Below are positions 8,396-17,704 of a stretch of 47,039 bases of DNA, piece after piece. The position numbers were made by a program, and so were the translations under genes. The notes beneath the pieces were generated by a model, which did no database searches, was not told where the DNA came from, and saw only the letters and a program-made list of their open reading frames with translations. How positions within the stretch are numbered: the stretch's first letter is position 1; each line of letters begins with the position of its first letter. Source of the DNA: a virus. The DNA lies in the IMG/VR virus record IMGVR_UViG_3300046538_000167, positions 1-47,039 of that record. One strand, 5' to 3'.

Positions 8396-8688
8396 CAGTT
8401 ACCCGTGAGGAAGCGGTTCTGTACCCATGTCCCCGGAGTACCGGAGACAACACAGGTCCAGCCCCAGATGATGTACTTGGATGATGCGGCGCCAAGTTCG
8501 ACTGGCGCCGTGTTCCGCACCGAATCACCCTGCATCCATGTGCCGCTGGTTGGCGCGGCAGTCGGCGCGGTATAGAGGGCAGCAATGCGCCCCTCTGACA
8601 ATAGGTTGATCTGCGTGGCATGCTCGCGCAGTTCGCGCTGCAGCACCGGGTCGTTCGTGCCGACGCGCGGAGTTGTGTTGGCTTTCAT
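8395..8688 (-). CDS. Small structural-region protein, unrecognised
   Basis: The 97 residues start with a charged helical N-terminus (residues 5-35) followed by a Thr/Ser/Gly-rich beta-type second half ending in WVQNRFLTGN. It overlaps the next gene at a single base on each side. The C-terminal half resembles the short head-binding or fibre modules of phage proteins, but no family can be named. Confidence 0.5.
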   Translation of the reverse strand: MKANTTPRVGTNDPVLQRELREHATQINLLSEGRIAALYTAPTAAPTSGTWMQGDSVRNTAPVELGAASSKYIIWGWTCVVSGTPGTWVQNRFLTGN

Positions 8689-10133
8689 CAGCGCTCCCCA
8701 GCCGCTACAGCCTTCGCGTCCATGTGGGTGACACGAACAGGGCCGGTGAATGTAAACGTTGCCCGGTGCCAGCGAGCCGACTGCCTGACGTCAAATTTTC
8801 CATCGAGAACAACGCCAGATGCGGCCGCAGTGAACCCTATTCCAGAGTTCATCTGGGTAAAGGTTTGCACTGACGCGGCCGACGGCGCCATTGCATAGCG
8901 CAACCTGATAGGGCCAAGGCATGACACGGCAGAGTCATCACCTACGTCGCCAGTCGTCATCGAGCTTGATACCGAAGTCCCAGTCATCGCCTGCAGTTGA
9001 TGCGAGGTGTTGAAGATTGACAGCGACTTGCCGCCAGCCAGCCAGAACTGGGAGTCAAAGGAATAAGGCGCAAGACCATCGATCGTCGGCGAGATGGACG
9101 AAAGACCATCAATGGTGGTGCCCGCCGAAACATAGTTGAGCGCTGCCTCTATGCTGCGGTTGGCCACACCCCATTTCTTTGCGGTGATGTGATACACGAT
9201 CGCGGAGTCTGGGGATGTTGCGCTGAGCGATGGATAGAACACCCAAACCAGATTCTTCTGCCGGTCAAACACACAGATCGTTCGATACCGGTACGAAGGG
9301 TTCGAGTTGTCGAAGAAGTACTGCCGCACATACCCGTCCGCAACAGGAACGGGGCGGGTTCCGTCGAAGATCCAGATATTGTCATCGCCTACAAAGAAAT
9401 GCGCGCCGCCGATATCGCAGATTGCCTCCTTGCCAATGCAGCCCGCGTCACCCCCTGGCACTTGCAGCCAGTTCCATACCGTCGGGGCACCGACGTATTG
9501 CCCTAGATAGATCGAGCGCTGTTTGTAGGCAATGGCGTACTCGCCCAGACGCATTCCGGCAGTAAGGCGTCCAGCAGTGGCCACAAGGCGACCGGACGTC
9601 GCCTGAGTGGCGAGGCTTGGCGTCCATGAGGTGTCATCAAACGCCGCGCAGCAATGCCAGCCATCAGGCTTTTCAGCTCCGTCGTTGGTGTTCAGCGCCA
9701 TGACGAACGAGCCAACAGTGAACAGGATCTCAGCCTTGGGAGCTGTGGCCACATCCGCAAAGGCGGCGCCGGTCGAGCGCTGAATCACATCAGCCCGGTT
9801 CGCGCAGAGAGTGGCGTCACCAAACTGAGTAATTGACCAGCGCGTGTCAATGCCGCCGTTGTATGCGGCAGCCCGGCCTATATCAGCCCATGCCCCAGCT
9901 GACAGTTCATAGAGCTTGGTAGTGGTTCCTGCAATGATGCGCCGCGTATCATCAAGCTTTGAGACCACGGCAGCGCCAATGCATGCTGCTGCAAGCACTG
10001 GCGTCGAGGAAGGCGTTGCAGGAGCAGGAGCGCCCTCCATGCCGTTCTGATAGGGAACCAGATTCGAGCAGCTCGTCAATAGACCTGGAGTTGTTACATC
10101 GGCATCAGGCGCAAATCCAACCAAGGGGATCAT
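8688..10133 (-). CDS. Neck/tail hub protein, packaged-DNA stabilisation type
   Basis: From the ATG that overlaps the adaptor stop (ATGA) the product is 481 residues. It is rich in repeated beta segments with Trp/Tyr/Phe pairs (WSITQFGD, WHCCAAFDD, YAIAYKQRSIYLG, IWIFDGTRPV), suggesting a beta-propeller like P22 gp10-type stabilisation proteins, which plug the portal and bind the tail. Position after the adaptor agrees. A 28-codon upstream extension lies inside the adaptor gene and is unlikely. Confidence 0.65.
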   Translation of the reverse strand: MIPLVGFAPDADVTTPGLLTSCSNLVPYQNGMEGAPAPATPSSTPVLAAACIGAAVVSKLDDTRRIIAGTTTKLYELSAGAWADIGRAAAYNGGIDTRWSITQFGDATLCANRADVIQRSTGAAFADVATAPKAEILFTVGSFVMALNTNDGAEKPDGWHCCAAFDDTSWTPSLATQATSGRLVATAGRLTAGMRLGEYAIAYKQRSIYLGQYVGAPTVWNWLQVPGGDAGCIGKEAICDIGGAHFFVGDDNIWIFDGTRPVPVADGYVRQYFFDNSNPSYRYRTICVFDRQKNLVWVFYPSLSATSPDSAIVYHITAKKWGVANRSIEAALNYVSAGTTIDGLSSISPTIDGLAPYSFDSQFWLAGGKSLSIFNTSHQLQAMTGTSVSSSMTTGDVGDDSAVSCLGPIRLRYAMAPSAASVQTFTQMNSGIGFTAAASGVVLDGKFDVRQSARWHRATFTFTGPVRVTHMDAKAVAAGER

Positions 10134-10735
10134 CGTGCGATTACCTTCATGGTCGTGCCGCTGTACCAGTCGATATTGTTTATGCCATCGATCGCATTCT
10201 GATAGAGCGCCTGCCATACAGGGATGCGCGCGTCATTCATGAGGAATGGAGTTGCAGCGAGCAAAGAAGCATAGAGGTAGGCATTCGGCCAGCTGGTCAA
10301 TAGCCAGTTCGTGGCCGTTGGTCCGGACAGGGCGGGGATACGCTGCCGATATGTCAGCTCCATCTGGTAGACAGCATCAGGGGTTGGCGCGAGCTCGGCG
10401 GTCGACCCGATAACAGTGAACACGACAGGCTGCCCTGACGCGCTGTTTTGGAAGTCGGATGCCATCTCGTCAGGAGTTCTGTATGACAGCGGTTGAAATC
10501 CTGAGCCGGCAACTACGAGCCGGCGCATCTCGAGCATATCGCTAGGCACGGAAATAGTGCTGATGCCTACAGCCGTCGGCAGCGTAATTTTCAAATCCAT
10601 CGCCCGCGCCTTCAGATCTGCACTTAACTGGCATTCTGCAAGGGTGATGAAATCCGGGATGCTCGCAGTTAAATCGCTACGATTGAGCCAAGAAGCTATC
10701 GAGGCCTGCAGCTCGGAATAGTTGGTGATGCTCAT
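10130..10735 (-). CDS. Head-tail adaptor protein
   Basis: The 201-residue, mainly helical protein has the opening NYSELQASIASWLNRSDLTASIPDFI and mid-segment ELTYRQRIPALS seen in phage adaptors of the SU10/T7 gp11-like type that form the ring below the portal. It lies between small head proteins and the stabilisation protein, as expected, and overlaps both neighbours by ATGA or a few bases. Confidence 0.7.
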   Translation of the reverse strand: MSITNYSELQASIASWLNRSDLTASIPDFITLAECQLSADLKARAMDLKITLPTAVGISTISVPSDMLEMRRLVVAGSGFQPLSYRTPDEMASDFQNSASGQPVVFTVIGSTAELAPTPDAVYQMELTYRQRIPALSGPTATNWLLTSWPNAYLYASLLAATPFLMNDARIPVWQALYQNAIDGINNIDWYSGTTMKVIAR

Positions 10736-11019
10736 ACCTTGCCCTTCCAGATGCGGAACACGGACAGATCAGGATCATTGAGCATCCGGCGCATATGTTC
10801 CTTGTTGCTGATGCACTCGTGGAACGTGATGTTGTGCTTGTTGCAGTAGTCCTCGATGATCACGAAAGGAATCTTCGCCGCGTGCTTCATTTCCGCGCCG
10901 CCGTGCATTCCAGCATTGTGCAGGGCCTTGGTGTGTTCGGCGATGGGCGTGCAGTCCTGCGTGCGCTCGACTGTCATGTTCCCATCGTGGAAATGAAACT
11001 TCGTGTCGAGGTCGAGCAT
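10732..11019 (-). CDS. Small conserved-type head-region protein, unrecognised
   Basis: The 95 residues are rich in His and Met, with a C-terminal CNKHNITFHECISNKEHMRRM segment. The ATG shares a base with the upstream stop (TGATG); a GTG one codon earlier is possible. It sits between a putative decoration protein and the adaptor. No catalytic motif. The His/Cys content could bind metal, but no clear zinc-finger spacing is present. Confidence 0.55.
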   Translation of the reverse strand: MLDLDTKFHFHDGNMTVERTQDCTPIAEHTKALHNAGMHGGAEMKHAAKIPFVIIEDYCNKHNITFHECISNKEHMRRMLNDPDLSVFRIWKGKV

Positions 11020-11351
11020 CACGCGTTCTCCATCGGTGAAACTTGGACACGGCCGGCGCCGGAGAACACACCGCTACCAGCTGCATCAGCCCAGATCGCG
11101 GCAATCTTGGTGAGCCCGCCAGTAGCGAGGATCACTGAGTCACCTGGGCCAATCAGCAGGTCGGTGTTGACCGCGACAGGCGTGCCAGTGCCAAGGCGAA
11201 TGCACGCGGCGCCAGTGGACGCGACGCGAACGTACTTGGGAACATTGCCCGCAGAATCGAGCGGCAGCGTGGCGCTGGCCGAGGCAACCGAAGTCGTGAA
11301 GGAGATGCCCGTCACCGTCACAGTGATGGGATTTGCGAGGGTATTGCTCAT
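11019..11351 (-). CDS. Putative head decoration / virion surface protein
   Basis: The 110 residues are a beta-rich Thr/Ser/Ala/Gly sequence with almost no Lys and few aromatics, like small capsid decoration domains. It follows another gene of the same composition downstream of the capsid gene, after an intrinsic terminator. The assignment rests on position and composition only. Confidence 0.5.
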   Translation of the reverse strand: MSNTLANPITVTVTGISFTTSVASASATLPLDSAGNVPKYVRVASTGAACIRLGTGTPVAVNTDLLIGPGDSVILATGGLTKIAAIWADAAGSGVFSGAGRVQVSPMENA

Positions 11352-11363
11352 GTGGCGGACTCC

Positions 11364-11387
11364 AAAAAAACGCCCCGAAGGGCGTCT
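11364..11387 (-). terminator. Intrinsic terminator after the 11405-11827 gene
   Basis: On the minus strand, ACGCCC-TTCG-GGGCGT is followed by TTTTTT. The UUCG tetraloop and U-tract make it a strong terminator. It separates the first of the two beta-rich genes from the second. Confidence 0.85.
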
Positions 11388-11404
11388 GGTCGTGCGGCAT
11401 GGGT

Positions 11405-11827
11405 TTAGGCCGGGTTGAGAGTCACGCTGATAGCGCCAACGGCCGATGTGGCAGTGCCGGTCAGGTCAAAGCAGATCGAGTCGCCAGCAGCGAGCAGCAG
11501 GTCACTGGCAGTCGCCGAGAGGGTCAGCGCTTGCTGGGTATTGATGGTGCCGACGAGGTTGAAACTACCGGTGTGCAGCGCAGTGCCGGAAGTGATGGCT
11601 GTGCCGCTTGCCGTCTTGCGGATTACCGCAGTGCAGGCGCCGCCAGTGCCGGCCACATCGACCCGGCCCCGCACAGCTGCGACAACATAAGGGCGGTCAG
11701 CCGTGAACAGCGTGCAGTCGACGATGGAGGCCGTGTAGTTCAGCGTTACCGGCAGAAACCCGCCGTTACCGCCAGCAGAACCCTCTATACCGAGAGAACT
11801 GTCGGCGTTCTGTCTGATCATGGGCAT
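11405..11827 (-). CDS. Putative head decoration / virion protein, beta-rich
   Basis: The 140 residues contain a run of beta-type strands rich in Thr, Ala, Gly and Val (DCTLFTADRPYVVAAVRGRVDV, DSICFDLTGTATSAV). The gene lies immediately downstream of the major capsid gene and has terminators on both sides, so it may be made at a level near the capsid protein. Decoration or fibre-knob roles are both possible. No family can be named with confidence. Confidence 0.5.
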   Translation of the reverse strand: MPMIRQNADSSLGIEGSAGGNGGFLPVTLNYTASIVDCTLFTADRPYVVAAVRGRVDVAGTGGACTAVIRKTASGTAITSGTALHTGSFNLVGTINTQQALTLSATASDLLLAAGDSICFDLTGTATSAVGAISVTLNPA

Positions 11828-11841
11828 GTCAAATTTTCCTC

Positions 11842-11869
11842 AAAGAAAAGGGGAGCCGAAGCTCCCCTT
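11842..11869 (-). terminator. Intrinsic terminator after the capsid gene
   Basis: A perfect 9-bp stem AAGGGGAGC-TTCG-GCTCCCCTT on the minus strand ends in TTCTTTG. It lies 18 bases after the capsid stop. Stabilising the 3' end of the capsid mRNA or setting stoichiometry are plausible roles. Confidence 0.85.
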
Positions 11870-11886
11870 GGGTCATGACCTCAGGA

Positions 11887-12810
11887 TCAGAGGACGTCGT
11901 AGATCGCGCCGTTGGCTTTCGGGGCGCGGGCTTCGACAGTCCACTCCACCTTCAGCAGGCGTTTTTCCGAGTCGCCGGTTTTCGCCAGCTCTTCGGTGCT
12001 GAACGGACGCAGGTAGCTGATTGCCCACTTGTCAGCCTGGAGTACGAACACGTCGTTCGCGTCTTGGAAGCGCGAAGGGATCGCCTTCAGCTCGCCGAAG
12101 TCGGACACGTACACATCCACCGAAGCGAACAACTTGGCGTCTTCGCTCTTGTCGAAGCGGGTGGCGTTACCGGTGAAGGTGGAGAAGGTCTGCTTGGCGC
12201 CCGGCGGCAGCAGGATCGAGTCAGGATCACCGCCAGCAGTGAAGCACTTCTGCAGCACGTCCTTCAGTCGGGCTTCGGTGAACGCGATTGCAGTGCCCTT
12301 GGTGCGCCCGGTATTGCCGGTGTACGAAGCCAGGGTGCCGCCGTTGCGGTTCACGTTGTCCACGACCCAGCCAACCAGGCCGCGCGACTGACGGGGGGCG
12401 GTGGCGCTGACGTCGAGCTGGGTAGCCGAAGTTTCCATGTCGCGGCGCAGTTCCAGCGATGCCAGGCTGAGCTGATAGGCCAGCTCATTCTTGCGGCCGG
12501 CAGGGTTCATCGCCTGCTGGGTGCCGGACACGATCACGGTTTTGGTCGAGATCTGAGTGCGGTTGTTCAGGCGAACGGTCGGGGTCACGGCCTTGGCAAC
12601 AGCATCATCGCCTTCAGCCTGTGCGTTGTTCGCCACGGCTGCGGCCAGATCTTGGGTCTGCCATTCGTGCAGGGTGTTTGAAGCGGTGCCTTTTGCTGCC
12701 AGCGAGATGAACGGCGTGGCAGTCGGGGAAATGCGGTAGATGGTATCGGTCAGGTCTTCACGGTTGCCGATCGCGGCAGTGGTTTGGAACGTGTTGGCAG
12801 GTGCGGCCAT
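11887..12810 (-). CDS. Major capsid protein (SU10-like / DUF5309 type)
   Basis: This is the main shell protein. The 307-residue product has an N-terminus (FQTTAAIGNREDLTDTIYRISPTATPFISLAAKGTASNTLHEWQTQDL) characteristic by memory of the DUF5309/SU10 major head family with HK97 fold. It follows a scaffold gene and precedes a strong terminator, as major capsid genes commonly do. There is no protease gene nearby, and no propeptide cleavage site is evident. Confidence 0.85.
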   Translation of the reverse strand: MAAPANTFQTTAAIGNREDLTDTIYRISPTATPFISLAAKGTASNTLHEWQTQDLAAAVANNAQAEGDDAVAKAVTPTVRLNNRTQISTKTVIVSGTQQAMNPAGRKNELAYQLSLASLELRRDMETSATQLDVSATAPRQSRGLVGWVVDNVNRNGGTLASYTGNTGRTKGTAIAFTEARLKDVLQKCFTAGGDPDSILLPPGAKQTFSTFTGNATRFDKSEDAKLFASVDVYVSDFGELKAIPSRFQDANDVFVLQADKWAISYLRPFSTEELAKTGDSEKRLLKVEWTVEARAPKANGAIYDVL

Positions 12811-12825
12811 GATGAATCTCCGGAA

Positions 12826-13812
12826 TCAAAGGAGTTGAGCGAATACGGCGGCTCCGGTCTCGACAGTTCCGCCTTTCTCGTGCCGCTTGGCAGCAGAAGA
12901 ACGGCCATCAATGTGTCGGGACTCGTTTACGCCGGGCTTGACCACCCGCTGGGGCGCCTCCTGAACCTTCTTGGCTTGCAGCTTGGCATTGGCCATGACT
13001 TGGTCGTAGAGCATCGCCTTGCGCGCGATAATCACGTGGCGGTGGTCGGCAATGGACGAAATGTCCTCATCCCCGAAGCCCTGGTCTTTCAGGAACTTCG
13101 AGATAGCGGTTTTTTCGGCTGCGGCCTTTGCATCGTCTTTCCAGTCCGGAAGCTTGGCGAGGAGGTTTTCCTGCTGCTCGGCTAGGTAACTCTGGTGGGC
13201 TTGTGCCTGTTCGGTCTGGAACTGCTGAGCGAGTTGTTGCTGTTCCTGCATGTTTTTCTGATACAGCGCTTGTCTCTGTTGAAAGAGTTGCTGCTGCTTC
13301 AGGTACTCCACCGGATCGGACTCGATCAGTGCTGCCCAGTCGATTTGACTTTGTTGCTCTAGGACGCCTTCGAGCTGTACGGCCATGCGTTGGAGTTCGC
13401 CCGCATATTGCTGGCGTTCCTGCTGGGCCTTCTGCACTTCGGCGTCTGCGGTCTTGCGTTGCTCGGCTGCCTCCATCGTCTTTTTGGTGTAGTCAGACTG
13501 ACGTTGGTAGCCGTTCAGCAGCTCACTCAGCGGAACCTGAACCTCCTTGCCATCAATCTTGACGGTGAAGGTCTGCAGCTCCTCTTCTTGTTCGCTGGTT
13601 TCTACTTCTGGTTCCAGCTCAGGCTCTACCTCAGGCTCAACCGGTAATTCTGGCTGTTCTGCGCCCGGCTCTTCAGCAGCAGGCGGCTCCAGCAGCGCAG
13701 CAAAGGCCGCAGCGCCGGTATTGATGTCCAGCGCCCCGCCGCCGTCGCCACCATCAGCGCCGGATTCATTCATGAGGAAATGGCCGAGTGCACGGTGAAT
13801 AAACAAGCTCAT
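12826..13812 (-). CDS. Scaffolding protein
   Basis: The 328 residues have the usual scaffold design: an acidic Pro/Glu-rich segment (about 45-80), a small beta element (FTVKIDGKEVQVPLSELL, about 81-98), a long Gln/Glu/Ala coiled coil (about 100-225) and a basic C-terminus that can bind the coat. AGGGG four to five bases before the first ATG supports that start; a later Met14 lacks a Shine-Dalgarno. It lies directly upstream of the capsid gene. Confidence 0.8.
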   Translation of the reverse strand: MSLFIHRALGHFLMNESGADGGDGGGALDINTGAAAFAALLEPPAAEEPGAEQPELPVEPEVEPELEPEVETSEQEEELQTFTVKIDGKEVQVPLSELLNGYQRQSDYTKKTMEAAEQRKTADAEVQKAQQERQQYAGELQRMAVQLEGVLEQQSQIDWAALIESDPVEYLKQQQLFQQRQALYQKNMQEQQQLAQQFQTEQAQAHQSYLAEQQENLLAKLPDWKDDAKAAAEKTAISKFLKDQGFGDEDISSIADHRHVIIARKAMLYDQVMANAKLQAKKVQEAPQRVVKPGVNESRHIDGRSSAAKRHEKGGTVETGAAVFAQLL

Positions 13813-13872
13813 TGATTGTCCCCTATGGGATTCATTTGCGAATGATTACGGAGCGGCCTGTGAGCATGGCGG

Positions 13873-14163
13873 TCAGCGCCGCAAGATCCCTTTGGCGCGG
13901 TCGATTAGAGACTGCTGGTAGATCTTGTCCACTTCCGCCAGCTTGCCCGTCTCCAGGCTCCCCTGAAGTGCTGCCTTCAACTTGGTCAGGAGCTGGAGTG
14001 ACAGGAAGATCTTTTCCCTTGCCTCTACGTCCCTTGCCGGTGAGGTTCGCCATGCGTCGGTCAACTCCTGCTCAATGCTTTCGAATGCCCAGTTGAACTG
14101 CTCGTTTTCGAGGCATTCCCGGGCGCGGTTGCCGTCATAGATCCGTTCTTCAAGCGTCGGCAT
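13873..14163 (-). CDS. Small head-region protein between portal and scaffold, unrecognised
   Basis: The 96 residues are an all-helical charged protein (NRARECLENEQFNWAFESIEQELTDAWRTS, then LKAALQGSLETGKLAEVDKIYQQ). It overlaps the end of the portal gene by 14 bases, indicating coupling. Size and place match the small helical proteins found next to portals in podoviral clusters, but the role is unknown. Confidence 0.6.
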   Translation of the reverse strand: MPTLEERIYDGNRARECLENEQFNWAFESIEQELTDAWRTSPARDVEAREKIFLSLQLLTKLKAALQGSLETGKLAEVDKIYQQSLIDRAKGILRR

Positions 14164-16435
14164 CTGCTGCCCCTTTCTCTTCGAAGGACTCGGCCTGCTT
14201 CATCTGCGCGGCGCTCAGCGTGGTCTGCTGACTGATCTGCGCGACGGCGATGCGTGTCTCGGCGTCCAGTTCCGCCTTCCAGCGGTCGAACTCCAACTGC
14301 ATCGCGAGCTGCTGCGTCTTCTGCTGATCTTTGAGGGCGTCCAACTCGGCCTGCTGCTGGCTCTGCAGAGTTTTCTGGTCGGCCTCCACCTGCTGGCGGT
14401 TGGCGTCGACCTGAGCCTGCATCTGCATCTTGGCCGTTTCGAGCTGGAGCTCGTGATTGCGCTTGGCCTCGTCCAGCTGAGCGTTATGCTGAAGCTCCAT
14501 CTGCTTGATCTGCATGCTGGATTGAATCTTGGCCTGCTCGACCTGCATCTGGGCTTGAGCCTTCTGCTGCTCTGGATCGGGTTTGTCCTGCGGCGGGGAC
14601 TTGGCCGGGTCGGTGAAGAACTTGTCGGCGTTCTTGAATCCGAGCTGCTTGGTCAGCTCCGAGGCGGCGTGGTAGATGTTGTCCGGGGTGGCGATGCCGA
14701 TTTCCAGACCTTGAGCCTGTGCCGCGCCGAGCATCTGCAAGTGCTGGATCTTCTGATCCTTGTTGCCCATGCCGATACCGACGTTGATGCATACGTCGAA
14801 CTGGTTGCTCCACTCGCGCGGGTCGATCGGTACCCATCCACCCGTCAGCTTCACGATCTGCTCTTTCTGCTGGTACTGACAGACAAGCTTGAGGATCAGC
14901 TTGAACAGGTCGACGTAGCCCTCGGAGAAGTTTCGGGCGATCAGGTCGAGGCGCATGTCTGCACGGTTGGTCAGCACGTTGACACCGGTTGCGGTGTCGT
15001 TCAGCGCGCCCTGGTCATTGCCCTGGCTGTAGCGAGTCCAGCCGGTCTTGTTTTCCAAGTCCTGCTGCATGTACTCCATCATCTGGAATGAAGTACCGAT
15101 GTCTGGGGCGCCTTGGTCGAGACGGCCGACAGCGCCAATCTCATCAATGCGAACCACACCGCCCGGGCGAGATGTCAACAGGTCATCAAGGTTGACCTTT
15201 CCTTTTACCGCGAAGTACCGGCCATTCACGGTCAGATACATGTTGTCGAGCTGAGCTCGCAGGATGCTGGTCTTGGTCTTCTGGCTCTCCATGGCCAGAT
15301 CCGCAATGGACAGGCCGAAGAACTCGTGAGGCAGCGGGACGGGAGTAATGGACACGAACGGAATCATGTCGATCGGCTCGTTATCCAGCATCTCGTTGCC
15401 GGCCAGCGTGACCTTGCGCAGCTCGGCAATGCCGTCACCGTCGTAGTCGACGCGCATGTAGGCCTCAAGCACCCAGATCAAGTCCTGGCTCTTGTCGCCA
15501 TCACCGTCATCATCCGCATAGGCGTCTTCATCGTTCCAGCTCAGGCGCTGGATGCGCTCGGAACTCATCGCCTCGCCCTGATCCTGCGAGGTGAGCTGAC
15601 CAACGTTCTTGTAGCCCATGGACTTCAGTTCAGAGCGGGAGCGCTGCACGCGGTGAGCCACAAAGGACGCGGTTTCGATGTCCTTGGCATTGCGTGAGAT
15701 CAGGAACTCTTCTGGCGGAACGTTCTCGATGCACACCTTTCCGTCAGTCTTGGTGCGCTTGCAGACCACGTCGAAGACCATCTTCGGAGGAGTGGCCTGG
15801 ATCTGCTGAACCTGCTGCATGACCTGCGGGGCGGACTGAGGTTGCGCTTGGGCCTGTTGCATCAACTGCATGATGGCCTGCTCGCGCTGCTCCTGATCGT
15901 CCTCGTCGACGCGCGTCTCCTGCTCAACGACTTCAACCTCGTCGTCCTGCATGAGCTGCATCAGCTCGACCTCGGACAGGCCACGGTACTCCTCGCGCGT
16001 CTCTTCGTTGCGCGTATCCCACCAGACCTTGACGATGCCGTTCTTCTGCAGCAGCGCGTCCTTCATCCACGTGTAGGCGATCTTGTGACCGTTGTTCTTC
16101 TTGTAGAACAGGTAGTTGACGTATTCGGTAGCCTGCTGAGCCTTTTCCTCGTCATCAGGCTTGGTCGCTTCGAACTCGGCCACGGTGTCGGAGCCAACAA
16201 AGGTCACCATCAACTGAGGCAGCATCGACTCGATCGTGTCGCGCACGTCGGTGGACACAACCGAAGACCGGCCATCAACCTCCGGCGGCGACAGATCACC
16301 AACCGGCAGGCCGAGGTAGTAGTACATCGACTTCTGCCGCGCCATGCTCAGCTTGGACGAGGAATACCCAAGCGCTTGACGCGACTCGGCCCCGACCAGG
16401 GCTTTCAATTCGTCCTGAGTCAGACCCTTTGTCAT
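14150..16435 (-). CDS. Portal protein
   Basis: This is the dodecameric DNA channel and packaging motor dock. The 761-residue length is like the large portals of P22-type phages. Seen: an N-terminal segment with YYYLGLPVGDLSPPEVDGRSSVVSTDVRDTIESMLPQL, a central wing and crown region, and a Gln-rich coiled-coil C-terminus (about 625-745). It lies between terminase and scaffold with 9 bases separating it from TerL. An internal acidic/Gln-rich insert occurs at about 150-215. Confidence 0.88.
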   Translation of the reverse strand: MTKGLTQDELKALVGAESRQALGYSSSKLSMARQKSMYYYLGLPVGDLSPPEVDGRSSVVSTDVRDTIESMLPQLMVTFVGSDTVAEFEATKPDDEEKAQQATEYVNYLFYKKNNGHKIAYTWMKDALLQKNGIVKVWWDTRNEETREEYRGLSEVELMQLMQDDEVEVVEQETRVDEDDQEQREQAIMQLMQQAQAQPQSAPQVMQQVQQIQATPPKMVFDVVCKRTKTDGKVCIENVPPEEFLISRNAKDIETASFVAHRVQRSRSELKSMGYKNVGQLTSQDQGEAMSSERIQRLSWNDEDAYADDDGDGDKSQDLIWVLEAYMRVDYDGDGIAELRKVTLAGNEMLDNEPIDMIPFVSITPVPLPHEFFGLSIADLAMESQKTKTSILRAQLDNMYLTVNGRYFAVKGKVNLDDLLTSRPGGVVRIDEIGAVGRLDQGAPDIGTSFQMMEYMQQDLENKTGWTRYSQGNDQGALNDTATGVNVLTNRADMRLDLIARNFSEGYVDLFKLILKLVCQYQQKEQIVKLTGGWVPIDPREWSNQFDVCINVGIGMGNKDQKIQHLQMLGAAQAQGLEIGIATPDNIYHAASELTKQLGFKNADKFFTDPAKSPPQDKPDPEQQKAQAQMQVEQAKIQSSMQIKQMELQHNAQLDEAKRNHELQLETAKMQMQAQVDANRQQVEADQKTLQSQQQAELDALKDQQKTQQLAMQLEFDRWKAELDAETRIAVAQISQQTTLSAAQMKQAESFEEKGAADADA

Positions 16436-16444
16436 TTCGTGCCC

Positions 16445-17704
16445 TTATGCGTTGTTGAGCTTGCGATAGTTGAGCTGGCCGCCCCACTCGTCGTTGCTGA
16501 GCTGGTCGGCAACAACTGCGAGGTAGCGCATCACATCGGCGCCGTGGCTGTACTCGTCGTGCAGCGGCGCGCCCGGTTCGTTGGTCTGCTGGTTGATCTG
16601 CCTGCGGTAGCGCTTCAAGCACTCCACAAGGCGAGCCGTGCGGTCACGGTTGAAGTAGGTGCGAGGGAAGACCTCGCGAACCCGGTTAATGCCCTGCTCG
16701 ACGTGCATGTTCGGCACAGGCATCACTGTCCAGCCGAGCTGGCCCATCACCTCAGCGTCTGACTTGCCGCTCTGGTGGCGCTTGGAATAGCCGTCATGGG
16801 GCAGATAGACGTTGCCCCAGTTCATCGGCTGATCATCCAGCTTCAGCTCTTTCAGCTCGGCGCTGTACTCGGCCAGCGTGCGCTGATGGCCTTCGATGTA
16901 GTGGATGATGCGGATCTCGCCGGCCACTTTCTGGGCCAGGATGATCGTCATCGCATCGTTCCAGCCCAGGTCGAAGATGATGTGCGTCTTCAGCAGCCCG
17001 TCGTGCGGCACGTTGGCGATGCGCGACTCGGCCTGACTCATCTGCTCGAAGTAGATGGCGCCTTCAACTGCTGGCATGCACTTGCCTTCCCAGATATGAG
17101 CGTATTGTTCGGGTCTCATGGTCGCCTGAGCGTGCAAGCGCTCTTGCTCGAGCACCGCCGGGAACCATGGGTTGTCGTTGTAGTTCATCAGCACCGACAC
17201 GCAGTCGGGCGGCGGATTGATCACAAAGCGCTGATGCGTCTCGTCGGACTCAAGCTGAGGGTTGTAGCCCGCCCAGATCTCAGACCCAGGCTTACGAATT
17301 GTTGGTAGCAACACATCCCAACTCTTTTTGCCTACCGCGTGGGCTTCTTCAACCCAGACAATGTCGACGCCCTCATAGGACTTAATCGAATCAATCGTGT
17401 GCTGCTGAAGCCCGGCAAAGCTGAACTCAGTGCCGTTCCTGCCCTTGATATAGGTCTGCTGGACACTGTAGAACGATCCCAACCCTAAGGCAGCGATCTG
17501 GTCAGCAAGCAGCTTGTGCACCGAATCCGCGATGCTCTTCTGAATCTCACGAGTGCAGAGGACTCGTTTTTGTGCCTGTGCACCCTGCAACAGCAATGCG
17601 CGGGCAAAGCTCCATGACTTCGCGCTGCCACGCCCGCCATACGCCACCTTGTACCGGTGCGACTCGAACAGGAACGCGAGCTTGTCGGGGAACTCAATTG
17701 CCAT
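16445..17704 (-). CDS. terL: Terminase large subunit (PBSX-like ATPase/nuclease)
   Basis: This is the packaging motor and genome-cutting enzyme. The 419 residues contain Walker A GGRGSAKS at 23-30, Walker B IVWVEE at 115-120 and a coupling GYNPQ near 146-150. The RNase H-like nuclease half has FDLGWND at 244-250 (two Asp) and a late Asp in EYSHGADVMRYL. The start overlaps the small-subunit stop by 11 bases. Confidence 0.92.
   Translation of the reverse strand: MAIEFPDKLAFLFESHRYKVAYGGRGSAKSWSFARALLLQGAQAQKRVLCTREIQKSIADSVHKLLADQIAALGLGSFYSVQQTYIKGRNGTEFSFAGLQQHTIDSIKSYEGVDIVWVEEAHAVGKKSWDVLLPTIRKPGSEIWAGYNPQLESDETHQRFVINPPPDCVSVLMNYNDNPWFPAVLEQERLHAQATMRPEQYAHIWEGKCMPAVEGAIYFEQMSQAESRIANVPHDGLLKTHIIFDLGWNDAMTIILAQKVAGEIRIIHYIEGHQRTLAEYSAELKELKLDDQPMNWGNVYLPHDGYSKRHQSGKSDAEVMGQLGWTVMPVPNMHVEQGINRVREVFPRTYFNRDRTARLVECLKRYRRQINQQTNEPGAPLHDEYSHGADVMRYLAVVADQLSNDEWGGQLNYRKLNNA

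Noticed and set aside
11875-12681. 268-codon plus-strand frame opposite the major capsid gene
   Set aside because: Antisense shadow; the capsid gene has clear family features.
15842-16762. 306-codon plus-strand frame opposite portal and terminase
   Set aside because: It is the reverse shadow of two clear packaging genes and has Leu/Val/Arg-rich low-information content.
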